Shown here: one piece after another, positions 32,467-42,364 of the stretch
Layout: each line of letters starts with the position of its first letter
Position numbering within the stretch: the stretch's first letter is position 1
Source: KBS-83 sp051025295
GTDB lineage: Bacteria; Acidobacteriota; Terriglobia; Terriglobales; Acidobacteriaceae
Direction: 5' to 3' (one strand)
DNA length: 64,000 nt
NCBI GenBank assembly: GCA_051025295.1
Contig: JBMGJV010000001.1
The notes under the pieces: model-generated
The model's input: only the letters and a program-made list of their open reading frames with translations
The model's database searches: none
Told to the model about the DNA's origin: nothing
Position numbers and translations under genes: made by a program

Positions 32467-33822
32467 GTGCCGAAGGCTGACCATGCCGAAGTACTCACCG
32501 TAGGCGACCACCCGGTGCGCGTCACCCATCCCGAGAAGCTGTACTTCTCGAAAGAAGTGCAGCTCACGAAGCTGGCGCTGGTGCGTTACTACCTGGATGT
32601 GGCGGACGGCGCGCTGCGCGGAATCCGCGACCGGCCCATCGTGCTGAAGCGCTTCGTTAACGGAGCGCACGAAGAAGCTTTCTATCAGAAGCGTGCTCCG
32701 AACGAGCGCCCCGACTGGATGCGTACCGTAACGCTCTCGTTTCCGTCGGGGCGCACGGCGGAAGAGTGCGTCGTGGACAGCGCAGCGGGTCTCGCCTGGA
32801 TCGTCAACCTGGGCTGCATCGAACTGCATCCACATCCGGTACGCACTGGCGACCTCGAACATCCCGACGAGCTGCGCATCGATCTCGATCCCGGCCCGGG
32901 GGTGACGTGGAGCGATGTGCGCACCGTCTCGCTCACCGTGAAGGAGCTGCTCGAACAGAACGGGTTGCGCGGCTGGCCCAAGACCAGCGGCTCACGCGGC
33001 ATGCACGTCATCGTTCGCATCGAGCCGCGCTGGAGCTTCACCGAGGTGCGACGCGCCGCGCTGGCGCTGTCCCGCGAGGTGGAGCGAAGGCTGCCGCAGC
33101 TCGCCAGCTCCAAGTGGTGGAAGGAGGAGCGCCACGGCGTGTTCCTCGACTACAACCAGAACGCGAAGGATCGCACCACCGCTTCGGCTTACTCCGTACG
33201 GCCGCTGCCCGACGCGCGCGTGTCTGCGCCACTGCTGTGGGAGGAGGTGCCGGACTGTGAGCCGGCCGACTTCACGGTGTTGACCATGCCTGCGCGCTTC
33301 GCCGCCATCGGCGATCCCCACGCCGGCATCGACGACGCAGTTGGCTCGCTTGAGAGCCTGCTCGACCTCGCAGCGCGTGACGAGGCCTCCGGCCTGGGTG
33401 ATGCGCCGTGGCCACCGCACTTCCGCAAAATGGAGGGCGAGTCAGCACGGGTAGCGCCGTCACGCGCACGCAGGTCCAAAAGCGCCGCGGGGAAAGCCAG
33501 AGGCGCGACAGCCGAAGTCCCGAGCGCCGCAGAGACATCCACGTCCGAGGCCCCGGCCAAGCGCGCACCGCGCAGCAGGATGCCGTTGCTGGTGATTGCG
33601 CTCTCGCCCAGCGAAGAGGCCGCGCGAGCCGGGCTCGAACGCTGGAAGCAGCGCCATCCCGATGCGGCGGCTCACCTCGCGGTCGATGATGTGCTGGTCG
33701 ATCGCATGCGTGGCCGCTCGACGACGTGGACGCGCATTCGCGTTAACCTGCGCCACGTGCCGGAAGGGATGCGGCCGGCGCAGGAGACTCCCGACCCGGA
33801 CGACGACCCGACGCGCCGCTAG
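32467..33822 (+). CDS. LigD-type DNA polymerase/primase domain protein
   Basis: A 451-residue protein of the archaeo-eukaryotic primase superfamily as found in LigD, which fills and extends ends during non-homologous end joining. It starts like the family (VRVTHPEKLYFSKEV). The catalytic Asp139 and Asp141 are in LRIDLDPGPG; KTSGSRGMHVIVRI and the third carboxylate region (FLDYNQNAKDRTTAS) are present. After about residue 330 an Ala/Arg/Ser-rich linker leads to a 90-residue tail (LLVIALSPSEEAARAGLERW) that I do not recognise. GTG at 32467 lacks an SD but TACTCT ends 6 nt before it. The 3' end overlaps the convergent ligase gene by 4 nt. No Ku gene is seen. Confidence 0.88.
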   Translation: MPKADHAEVLTVGDHPVRVTHPEKLYFSKEVQLTKLALVRYYLDVADGALRGIRDRPIVLKRFVNGAHEEAFYQKRAPNERPDWMRTVTLSFPSGRTAEECVVDSAAGLAWIVNLGCIELHPHPVRTGDLEHPDELRIDLDPGPGVTWSDVRTVSLTVKELLEQNGLRGWPKTSGSRGMHVIVRIEPRWSFTEVRRAALALSREVERRLPQLASSKWWKEERHGVFLDYNQNAKDRTTASAYSVRPLPDARVSAPLLWEEVPDCEPADFTVLTMPARFAAIGDPHAGIDDAVGSLESLLDLAARDEASGLGDAPWPPHFRKMEGESARVAPSRARRSKSAAGKARGATAEVPSAAETSTSEAPAKRAPRSRMPLLVIALSPSEEAARAGLERWKQRHPDAAAHLAVDDVLVDRMRGRSTTWTRIRVNLRHVPEGMRPAQETPDPDDDPTRR

Positions 33823-34913
33823 CGGCCGTGCGCGAAGATGCGGCTCAGCTCGTGTGGCGGAACCACCTCGAGCTGGGCGTACGTGCACTCGGCCGGCGAT
33901 CTGTCACCACGCCAGCGACGAAAATGCGCCATGTGGCGAAAGCGCGCACCCTGCATATGCTCATACGCGACCTCGACCACCAGCTCCGGTCGCAGCGGCT
34001 CCCACGAGAGGTCCTTGCCCTGCGACCAGCGGCTCTGACCGCCGGGCATACGGTGCCCTTCAGCTGCAGCCGCGGAGGCCTCGTCCGCCCACGAAGCCCA
34101 CGGGTGACCCTTCAGTGCATTCTCCCGGTAAGGCGCGAGCATCTCGAGCAGCTCGCGACGCTTTTCCCGGGTGAACGACGCACACACGCCGACATGCTGC
34201 AGCGCTCCCGCATCGTTGTACAAACCGAGCAGTAGCGATCCGATCTCCTTGCCTTCGCCTTCCTTGTACCAGCGGAACCCTGCGACCACGCAGTCGCAGT
34301 CGCGCTCGTGCTTCACCTTCAGCATGGTGCGCTTGCCAGGCTCGTAGAGCCCGTCCGCGGGCTTTGCGATCACGCCGTCCAAGCCTGCGCCTTCGAAGCG
34401 GCCAAACCAGTCCGCAGCGACACCACGCTCGCGTGTCGAGGGAGTGAGGTGCAGTGGTGGGGCGAAGCTTGCGTACAGCTTCGCGAGCCGTGCGTGCCGC
34501 TCCGCGAAGGGAGCAGCGCGGAGGTCCTCATCGCCTTCGCACAATAGATCGAACAGAACGAAGGACGCAGGAGTTTCGGCTGCAAGCAGCTTCACGCGAG
34601 AGGCCGCCGGATGAATACGTAGCTGTAATGCGTCGAAATCGAGCGCGCCGTTCCGTGCGATGACGATCTCGCCATCCACCACACACCGCGATGGGAGCTG
34701 CTCCAGCGGCTTGAGCAGGTCCGGAAAATAGCGATTCAGCGGCTTCTCATCCCGGCTCTGAATCAGGATGTCATCGCGATCGCGAAACACGAGAGCGCGG
34801 AAGCCATCCCACTTGGGCTCGAAGAACCAGTCGCCGCCTTTGGGCAGCTCTTCGACACGTTTCGCCAGCATGGGCGGGACAGGAGACTGGACCGGCAGGT
34901 TCACGCCCCCCAT
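33819..34913 (-). CDS. ATP-dependent DNA ligase (LigD ligase-domain / LigC type)
   Basis: A 364-residue ligase. Motif I is FEPKWDGFRA with the adenylated Lys34. Later motifs include CVVDGEIVI, FVLFDLLC, GLDGVIAKPADGLYEPGKR and MLKVKHERDCDCVVAG, then an OB-fold domain ending in a PPHELSRIF tail. It seals nicks or double-strand breaks using ATP. In many bacteria this domain is fused to the polymerase in LigD; here it is a separate gene on the opposite strand, tail to tail with the polymerase gene. Confidence 0.92.
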   Translation of the reverse strand: MGGVNLPVQSPVPPMLAKRVEELPKGGDWFFEPKWDGFRALVFRDRDDILIQSRDEKPLNRYFPDLLKPLEQLPSRCVVDGEIVIARNGALDFDALQLRIHPAASRVKLLAAETPASFVLFDLLCEGDEDLRAAPFAERHARLAKLYASFAPPLHLTPSTRERGVAADWFGRFEGAGLDGVIAKPADGLYEPGKRTMLKVKHERDCDCVVAGFRWYKEGEGKEIGSLLLGLYNDAGALQHVGVCASFTREKRRELLEMLAPYRENALKGHPWASWADEASAAAAEGHRMPGGQSRWSQGKDLSWEPLRPELVVEVAYEHMQGARFRHMAHFRRWRGDRSPAECTYAQLEVVPPHELSRIFAHGR

Positions 34914-35475
34914 GCTAAACGGCTCCGAGGGTCGCGTTCGCTGCTTGTGCTCGGAACTGCACCCGGGGTCTCCCCGAGGCTGGTCTGTCCCGATTCGAAA
35001 CCAATCTGGATGAGATATGCCCCAGAAGTCCAGAAAACAGGTAAATCCGTCTTTGCCGCCGTACCCTTGTTACCAACACAGAGCACAATCTTCACACTCG
35101 AAAAAGCGTTGCCAAATTACTGAAGAAAAAGGCTTTCCGAGGGCATTGCGATGTGTACTATCTGACTAAGTCATTCGCATGTTCTGCCCGTAACGAGGCA
35201 ACCCCGGGCTAGAAAAGAAGAGTGGGCTTACCAGATCGGGCCAGCTTTAAGCGGGATCCGGTACGCACCGCTCCTTAGTACTTTGGGCCACTGCGTCCGA
35301 AGTGTTTTAACCAGTCCTGCGCCTGCGCGAAGCTGGTTTTTGTAACGCCTTGACACCGCCCCAGATACAGAAGCGAGACAGCTGCGCTGATCGCTTCGCT
35401 CCGCTCAATGCGTTTCTTGCGTCGGCGGACAAGGACAGTTACAAACCGGCCAAAGGCCTTGCAGGAGAAGTTCAC
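34914..35475. other. Long intergenic region and leader of the secreted beta-sandwich gene
   Basis: A stretch of 562 bp without a supported gene and with visibly lower G+C between about 35090 and 35220. Near its 3' end a hairpin (AACCAG 35309-35314 with CTGGTT 35333-35338) is followed by TTTTT (35337-35341), a possible attenuator 135 nt before the TTG start at 35476. I looked for a c-di-GMP (GEMM) riboswitch pattern and did not find one. Confidence 0.4.
35309..35341 (+). terminator. Terminator-like hairpin in the leader
   Basis: A 6-bp stem (AACCAG/CTGGTT) with an 18-nt loop and five Ts directly after. It is weak, but it is the only hairpin with a T run in this leader and it precedes a coding region on the same strand. 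Confidence 0.3.
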
Positions 35476-36561
35476 TTGTTTCCCGCTCGTACCGCATCCT
35501 CCCTCGTTCTTCGTTTCTTTGCTCCGCTCGTCGCACTGCTCTGCGCACCCGCAGCCTTCGCCTCCAATATCACGATCGCCAGTCCGGTCAATGGCACCAC
35601 GATCAGTTCGCCCATGTGGGTACGCGCCCACAACGTGGGCTGCAACGGTCTGCCGCCCACGGCATTCGGCTACTCCATCGATGGCAGTTCCACTCTCATC
35701 CGCGGCGTCAACGCGTTTGACGTCGATCTGACGAATCAGGGCATCGGCGGCGGCACGCACACGCTGCACTTTAAGTCTTGGACCAGCGCCGGCATCTGCC
35801 CTGTGGTGAGCACCACATTCAACGTCGGCGGCGGCGGTTCGGCGCCTGCGCCAACCAACACCAGCCCTGCCCCGGCTTCGGTCAGCAGCAGCTACGGGGT
35901 CCCCTCCTATGCCCGAGCCAGCTCCGATCTGGACACGGCCGGCAACTGGGCCTGGGAGCATGACGGGGGCACGCCGGGCAGCTCACACGGTTCGACGTCG
36001 TTCCCTGCCTACACCGGCTACGATGACTCCCGTCAGCTCTACATGACCTACTCGGACCACGGCGGCGAGCGCTGGCACCTTTCCTGGGGCCGCGATGCGA
36101 GCGCCACCCACTTCGTGCTCGACACGTACGTTTACGTGGTGAACCCGGATCAGCTCGCAAACCTTGAGCTCGACATCAACCAGGTGATGGGCAACGGCGA
36201 GACCGTGCTGCTGGCCACGCAGTGCTCCAGCTACTCCCACTCCTGGGAGTGGACGTACCAGAGCGGCAACAGACCGCACTGGCACAATTCGAACATCTAC
36301 TGCAATCCGAAGGGCTGGTCGGCCAAGACCTGGCACCACATCCAGATCGGCATGCACCGCGATAACAACGGCTATGTTGTGCATGACTGGGTCAACTTCG
36401 ATGGCGGCCACAGCACGTTCTCCGGCGCGGCCGGTTCCGCCGGGCTCTGGCTAGGCTGGGCATCGGGCAGCCTGACCTCAAACGTGCAGCTGGATGGCGC
36501 CAACTGGGGCAGTGGCTCAGTGAATGCGTACATCCACAAGCTCACCGTCTATCGCTGGTAG
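35476..36561 (+). CDS. Secreted Ig-like / beta-sandwich protein
   Basis: A 361-residue exported protein. Start is TTG at 35476 with AGGAGA at 35463-35468; this gives a clean signal peptide (MFPARTASSLVLRFFAPLVA). The mature part has an Ig-like domain (about 32-125; NITIASPVNGTTISSPMWVR), a Gly/Ser/Pro/Thr linker (about 126-150) and a C-terminal beta-sandwich of about 210 residues rich in Trp, His and Tyr (WAWEHDGGTPGSSHGSTSF, RPHWHNSNIYCNPKGWSAKT, HHIQIGMHRD) that looks like a concanavalin-type lectin/glucanase fold. No catalytic pair is recognised. It may bind carbohydrate outside the cell. Ig-like parts resemble those of the FG-GAP protein at 42365. Confidence 0.75.
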   Translation: MFPARTASSLVLRFFAPLVALLCAPAAFASNITIASPVNGTTISSPMWVRAHNVGCNGLPPTAFGYSIDGSSTLIRGVNAFDVDLTNQGIGGGTHTLHFKSWTSAGICPVVSTTFNVGGGGSAPAPTNTSPAPASVSSSYGVPSYARASSDLDTAGNWAWEHDGGTPGSSHGSTSFPAYTGYDDSRQLYMTYSDHGGERWHLSWGRDASATHFVLDTYVYVVNPDQLANLELDINQVMGNGETVLLATQCSSYSHSWEWTYQSGNRPHWHNSNIYCNPKGWSAKTWHHIQIGMHRDNNGYVVHDWVNFDGGHSTFSGAAGSAGLWLGWASGSLTSNVQLDGANWGSGSVNAYIHKLTVYRW

Positions 36562-36578
36562 CGAAGCTAACGAAGCAT

Positions 36579-36608
36579 GAAGAGGCCGCCCCGCGGGGCG
36601 GCCTCTTC
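36579..36608. terminator. Bidirectional terminator, 30-bp perfect palindrome
   Basis: A perfect 30-bp palindrome centred on CCGCGG between convergent genes ending at 36561 and 36626. The outer arms are GAAGAGGCC and GGCCTCTTC, which supply T-rich ends in both directions. Confidence 0.8.
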
Positions 36609-36625
36609 TGTTCGTGTAATCATGG

Positions 36626-38014
36626 CTACTTCTTCACGGCAGGGCGTGTGTACTCATCGCGCAGGATTGTCTGACGGCTCACCATCGGCGTAGCGACGCC
36701 CTCGATGTAGACCTGCTTCACGTCCGTGCGCACGTCGAGCGGATCGCCGTTCGCGACCACCACGTTCGCTGTCTTCCCCTCGTCGAGCGAGCCGAGCTCC
36801 TTGTCCACGCCCCAGATTTCGGCAGGTGTGAGCGTGATTGCGCGCAGCGCCTCGTCATACGGCATCCCGTACGCCACCGCCATTCCCGCCACGTACGGCA
36901 GGTTGCGGGTGAATTGCGCGCCCGGCTCGCCCCCGGCCGACGCGGACGAGAACGCAACACGGATGCCGCGCTTCGCCATCTCTGCCGGTGTCGTGTAGAC
37001 GGAGTCATAACGCTCGTTCGCCATGGGGAAGTCGTAGATCGAGCTGAAGACGACCGGCACCTTCCACGACGCGATCTCATCGAGGATTTGCTGCGAATGG
37101 CTCGCATGGTTCAGCACGACGTTGAGGTGAAACTCGCGCGCAATGCCCATCGCCACCTCGAGATCATGTCCCTCCGTGGCGCCAAGCACCACCGGCCGCT
37201 CACCGGCGAGATACGGCAGCAATGCCTCCTGCTTCAGGTCGCGCTTGGATGAGGGCTCCTCCCCTTTGCGGCCGCCCTTCTCCCAATCGGCATGCTTGCC
37301 CTGCCACGTGCGCTGCTTTTCGCCGTAGGCCTGCGCGTCGAGAAACGCTTGCCGCAGTTGCGAAGCGAGCCCCATCCGGGTCTCCGGGAACTTCGTCTGC
37401 CCGCGCTGATTGCGCCGCTGTTCCCCGCCGAAGTTCAACGGCAGCGCGCAGTCACGGCGCAGGATCATCTCGTCCCGGTTGGCGCCGGCGAGTTGAATGA
37501 AGATGTCCTGCCCGGGCAGCGTGTCGTCCGAAGCCGGCGCGACGATCGCATTCGTGATGCCGTTGAGGCGCGTGATCGGAATGCGCGCCGTTTCTGCATG
37601 GAACGCGTCGTAAACGTGCATGTTGGGAAAGATCTCGTCCGAGCGCTCGACCAGGTCACGGTTGGACGGATCGCTCTCGACCTCCACCAGCCCCAGCGCG
37701 GTCTCGGAGTCGATCAACCCGGGGTAGACCGTCATCCCGGTGGTGTCGACAACCTCTGCGCCTTTCGGCACATTCACCTTGCCGACCGCGCCCACCGCCG
37801 TGATCCTGCCGCCGCTCATCACAACGACGCCGTGCTCGATGGTTCCGTGCGAAACCGTCAGCAGTTTGCCGCCGGTCAGCACAATGGCATGCGCTGCGTC
37901 CGCGTGAGTAGGCTTCTTGTCGGCGGCATGGAGGCACGTCGACATCGATGCGAGCACCGCTGCTGCGGCCAATGCGGTGAGTCTGCGCTTACGCCTGGTC
38001 AGGTTCTGCTTCAT
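36626..38014 (-). CDS. Exported amidohydrolase-family protein without the HxH metal motif
   Basis: A 462-residue protein with a signal peptide (KRRLTALAAAAVLASMSTCLH). It has the amidohydrolase/imidazolonepropionase fold: an N-terminal beta-sandwich (GGRITAVGAVGKVNVPKGAE) and the entry into the barrel PGLIDSETALGLVEV. In metal-dependent members this site reads PG(L/I)ID(A/S)HxH; here the histidines are replaced (SETAL), so the usual binuclear centre is probably absent. The ATG overlaps the stop of the upstream amidohydrolase (ATGA), suggesting a two-subunit or paired system in which the upstream partner, which keeps HxH, is catalytic. Substrate unknown, perhaps peptides or cyclic amides. Confidence 0.85.
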   Translation of the reverse strand: MKQNLTRRKRRLTALAAAAVLASMSTCLHAADKKPTHADAAHAIVLTGGKLLTVSHGTIEHGVVVMSGGRITAVGAVGKVNVPKGAEVVDTTGMTVYPGLIDSETALGLVEVESDPSNRDLVERSDEIFPNMHVYDAFHAETARIPITRLNGITNAIVAPASDDTLPGQDIFIQLAGANRDEMILRRDCALPLNFGGEQRRNQRGQTKFPETRMGLASQLRQAFLDAQAYGEKQRTWQGKHADWEKGGRKGEEPSSKRDLKQEALLPYLAGERPVVLGATEGHDLEVAMGIAREFHLNVVLNHASHSQQILDEIASWKVPVVFSSIYDFPMANERYDSVYTTPAEMAKRGIRVAFSSASAGGEPGAQFTRNLPYVAGMAVAYGMPYDEALRAITLTPAEIWGVDKELGSLDEGKTANVVVANGDPLDVRTDVKQVYIEGVATPMVSRQTILRDEYTRPAVKK

Positions 38015-39375
38015 TGCGCGTCTCCATCCTCGGAGCCGAAGCCCTCCGTGTCGCCGTGCATGGCACCCGCGAAATGCGGCGTGCCGAACCCAGGCAGTGT
38101 GCTGTCGAAGAACAAGTCGCCATCGATGTAGACCTTCTCCGCGTGCGCGTAGGTGGAGAGCGGATCGGCGCTCCAGACGACCACATCCGCATCCTTGCCC
38201 ACGTCGAGCGAGCCGACACGATCATCGACACCGATGATCCACGCCGGGGCGAGCGTCACCATGCCCAGCGCCTCTTCTTCCGTTGCGCCGCCGTAGTGGA
38301 CCATCTTGCCCGCTTCCTGGTTGAGCCGGCGCACCAGGTCATTGCTGTCGCTCTTCAAGGCGACGCGCACGCCTTGCCGCAGGGACATCACGGCGTTCCA
38401 CGGAATCGCGTCCCACGCTTCGTCTTTGAAGCCCCACCAGTCTGCAAACGTTGCAATGGCAGTTCCATCTTCCGCGAGCTGCGGCGCCACCTTGTAGGCT
38501 TCGAGCGCGTGATGGAACGCGCGCAGCTTGTAGCCGTACTCATGCGCCAGCGCTTCCTCGGTCAGCATCTCGTCCGAGCGGTAGCAGTGGATCTGCACGT
38601 AGATCTTGCCCTGCAGTACCTCGGAGAGCGCCTCGAGTTTGAGGTCGCGGCGCGGCGCCACAAGGTTCTTTTCGCCGGACTTCACCTTTGCGTTGTAGGC
38701 GTCCCACTCGGCCTAATAGGCCTTTGCATCCTCGAATGCCTGGCGCATCACCTCGAAGTTGCCCATGCGAGTGGAGGGCAGTTCGTTGCGGCTTCCGTAG
38801 ACGCGCTTCGGGTTCTCGCCGCTGGCAAACTTGATCGAGCGCGGCGCATTCGGAAACAGCATCGCCTCACGATCGAGCCCGAACTTATTTTTGATCACCA
38901 CTGCCTGGCCGCCGATCATGTTGGCGGAGCCGTGCAGCAGCAACTCTGTCGTGACACCGCCCGCGAGCGCCTGGTAAAGCGCCTTATCGCGATTGTCGAA
39001 GGCGTCGATCATCATCATCGACGGCGTCACCGGGCTGGTCGCCTCGTTGACATCGTTGTCGAGCGCGGAGTGCGAGTGCGGATCGATGATCCCGGGGGTG
39101 ACAAACTTGCCCGTTCCATCGATCACGATCGCACCAGCCGGAGCCTTCACGGCGTCGCCTACGCCGGCAATCTTGCCGTCGTGCAGCCACACACTCGCAT
39201 GCTCGAGCGTGCCGTGGGTCACGGTCATCACAGTGGCATGGGAGATGACGACATCGCTGGCGGGCGAAGTCGTTGGTTGCGCCACAAGCAACGGAGCAGC
39301 CAGACATGCGGTCGCAGCGGCGAGCAGCGCGCGCAAGCGGCGTGGAACATGGATCGAGGGTTCTCTTCGGGCCAC
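38011..39375 (-). pseudogene. Exported amidohydrolase interrupted by an in-frame amber codon
   Basis: Two open stretches (39375-38713 and the rest to 38011) are in the same frame and together would make a 454-residue amidohydrolase. They are separated only by TAG at 38715-38713: ...DAKAY, stop, AEWDAYNAK.... The N-terminal part has a signal peptide (RRLRALLAAATACLAAPLLV), TPGIIDPHSHS with the HxH metal motif, and barrel strands; the C-terminal part has the later barrel and VGSLDVGKDADVVVW. GTG at 39375 is used because AGGAGA is at 39385-39380. CAG to TAG is a one-base change, so this may be a recent mutation, a read error or a suppressed stop. No internal start with a good ribosome site is evident for the second half. 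Confidence 0.8.
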
Positions 39376-39484
39376 CAGGTCTCCTGATTTGAGGGGAATC
39401 GTGTGCCGAGATCGTATAACAGACCTCCCGATCGAGCTAAGTTCCAGGGTTATCCCGAGGTACACTCACCCCCGCGCCAGTGGC

Positions 39485-39490
39485 TATACT
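39485..39490 (+). promoter_or_regulatory. -10 element before trpC
   Basis: TATACT, preceded by TGGC in an extended -10-like context, ends 13 nt before the trpC ATG. No good -35 is visible. A start near 39497 would leave a leader of only about 7 nt, too short for a trp attenuator. Confidence 0.45.
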
Positions 39491-39503
39491 TGGTAGCCCC
39501 ATT

Positions 39504-40322
39504 ATGTCTACGCACCTCGACCAGATTCTTCAGCGAACCCGCGCCGATGTGGCGATACGCAAGCAGCAGGTGCCGCTGGCCACGCTTGAGAGCCGCGCGG
39601 CGACGCATTGGCCGCGGGGCTTCGCCGCAGCGCTGCGCACCCGCGCGACGCGGGGACCCGCCGTGATCGCCGAACTCAAGAAGGCCTCGCCTTCGAAGGG
39701 ACTGATCCGTGCAGACTTCAAACCGGCCGCGCTCGCCGCTGAAATGGAGGCGGGCGGAGCCGCCGCCCTGTCCGTCCTCACAGATGAACCGTTCTTTCAG
39801 GGCGGTCTCGCGAATCTCGAGGCTGCCTCAAGCGCAACGGCCCTTCCCTGCCTGCGCAAGGACTTCATCGTGGACGAGTACCAGTTGGTGGAAGCACGAG
39901 CCAGCCGGGCGGATGCCGTGCTGCTGATTGCGGCGGCGCTGACCGATCCGGAGCTGGAACAGCTGACCGCGCGCGCCCATGCTCTCCTGCTCGACGTGCT
40001 CTGCGAGGTTCACAGCGCGGAGGAGGCGCGCCGGGTTCGGCACCTTGGCTGTGATCTGGTGGGCGTGAACAATCGTGACCTGCGCACCTTCGAAGTACGG
40101 CTCGAGACATCGCTCGAGCTCGTCTCGGAGCTCCCCAGCCAGACAGTGCTCGTCTCGGAGAGTGGCATCGCGCACCCTGACGATTACCGCCGGTTGCATT
40201 CTGCGGGCTACACCGCCTTTCTCATCGGAGAAACCTTCATGCGCCAACCTGCACCCGGCCAGGCGCTTGCCGACTGGATCGCCGCAGCGCACCTCGCCTC
40301 CGGCAGCACCGTACCCGCCTAA
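39504..40322 (+). CDS. trpC: Indole-3-glycerol phosphate synthase
   Basis: A 272-residue TIM-barrel enzyme that closes the indole ring in tryptophan synthesis. Family motifs: VIAELKKASPSKGLIRADF, LSVLTDEPFFQGGLANLE, LPCLRKDFIVDEYQ, LLDVLCEVHSAEEA, LVGVNNRDLRTFEV and VLVSESGIAHPDD. The ATG at 39504 is preferred over a GTG at 39480, which lies upstream of the probable -10 box. It is followed by trpF after 6 nt. Length is normal. Confidence 0.95.
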   Translation: MSTHLDQILQRTRADVAIRKQQVPLATLESRAATHWPRGFAAALRTRATRGPAVIAELKKASPSKGLIRADFKPAALAAEMEAGGAAALSVLTDEPFFQGGLANLEAASSATALPCLRKDFIVDEYQLVEARASRADAVLLIAAALTDPELEQLTARAHALLLDVLCEVHSAEEARRVRHLGCDLVGVNNRDLRTFEVRLETSLELVSELPSQTVLVSESGIAHPDDYRRLHSAGYTAFLIGETFMRQPAPGQALADWIAAAHLASGSTVPA

Positions 40323-40328
40323 TTCGCC

Positions 40329-41033
40329 ATGTGGATCAAGATCTGCGGAAACACTAGCCTCGCGGACGCACAGCAGGCAGCCAGTGCCGGTGCCAGTGCA
40401 CTCGGCTTCATCTTCGCTCCCAGCCCGCGTCGCGTCAGCGTCGACCAGGTCCGTGCGATCACGCCGCACCTTCCGCGCAATGTGGAGCGCTTTGGCGTCT
40501 TCAGCGATGCCAGCTTTGAAGAGATCATCACCAGCGTGGATCTGGCTGGATTGAACGGCATCCAGCTCCATCGCAACCACGATCCAGAGCTCCCCAATCG
40601 CCTGCGCGCGCACTACACCGCGCAACGCCATCCGGAGCCGATCAGCATCGTCGCCGTCGTCCACTTCACCGGCAATATCGACCAGCAGCTTGCCAACGTT
40701 GTCAGCAGTCCGGCAGTCGACGCGGTACTGATCGACTCGCGCACGGCGACCGCTTACGGCGGCACCGGCACACGCTATGACTGGGAGGCCGCACGCCCGA
40801 CCTTCCTGAAGCTGAGCCAGCGCACCCGCATGATCGCCGCGGGCGGCATGACCCCGGAGAGCATTGGCGAGGCTATCCAGACACTCGAACCCTGGGGTGT
40901 GGACGTGGTGAGCGGCGTCGAGGGCGCGCCTGGCCGCAAAGACCCCATGCGGGTCACCGCGTTCATTCGCAACGCACGTCAGGCCTTTGCCGCGCTCGAA
41001 GCGCCGATGCGGACCGGCCGGCAGAACGGCTGA
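40329..41033 (+). CDS. trpF: Phosphoribosylanthranilate isomerase
   Basis: A 234-residue TrpF. It begins MWIKICGNTSLADA with the catalytic Cys of the KICG motif, continues with ALGFIFAPSPRRVS and ends with the phosphate-binding IAAGGMTPESI and DVVSGVEGAPGRKDP. The catalytic Asp region is VDAVLIDSRTATAYGGTG. No SD is visible and the gap to trpC is 6 nt, so translation is probably coupled. Confidence 0.94.
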   Translation: MWIKICGNTSLADAQQAASAGASALGFIFAPSPRRVSVDQVRAITPHLPRNVERFGVFSDASFEEIITSVDLAGLNGIQLHRNHDPELPNRLRAHYTAQRHPEPISIVAVVHFTGNIDQQLANVVSSPAVDAVLIDSRTATAYGGTGTRYDWEAARPTFLKLSQRTRMIAAGGMTPESIGEAIQTLEPWGVDVVSGVEGAPGRKDPMRVTAFIRNARQAFAALEAPMRTGRQNG

Positions 41034-41067
41034 CAGGGCGGTACTCTAGCAGGACAGAGGATCGCGC

Positions 41068-42294
<1,227 letters not shown>

Positions 42295-42314
42295 GCCTGG
42301 TGCTGGATACAACG

Positions 42315-42348
42315 ACGAGAGGGCCTCCTTATGGAGGCCCTCTCGTTT
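42315..42348. terminator. Terminator after trpB (bidirectional)
   Basis: A 14-bp perfect stem (ACGAGAGGGCCTCC with GGAGGCCCTCTCGT) and a TTAT loop, followed by TTT. It lies between trpB and the convergent FG-GAP gene and can serve both. Confidence 0.8.
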
Positions 42349-42364
42349 ACCGGAGCACCAAAGG

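Noticed and set aside
35150..35475. A c-di-GMP (GEMM) riboswitch before the secreted protein gene
   Set aside because: The conserved GCAAACC/GNRA/CGCAAAGCC pattern was not found.
35275..35961. A 228-codon minus-strand frame over the start of the secreted beta-sandwich gene
   Set aside because: It is antisense to the signal peptide and Ig-like domain and has no motif of its own.
39420..39503. A trp attenuator or T-box before trpC
   Set aside because: The -10 box lies only 13 nt before the ATG, leaving no room for a leader peptide or T-box structure.
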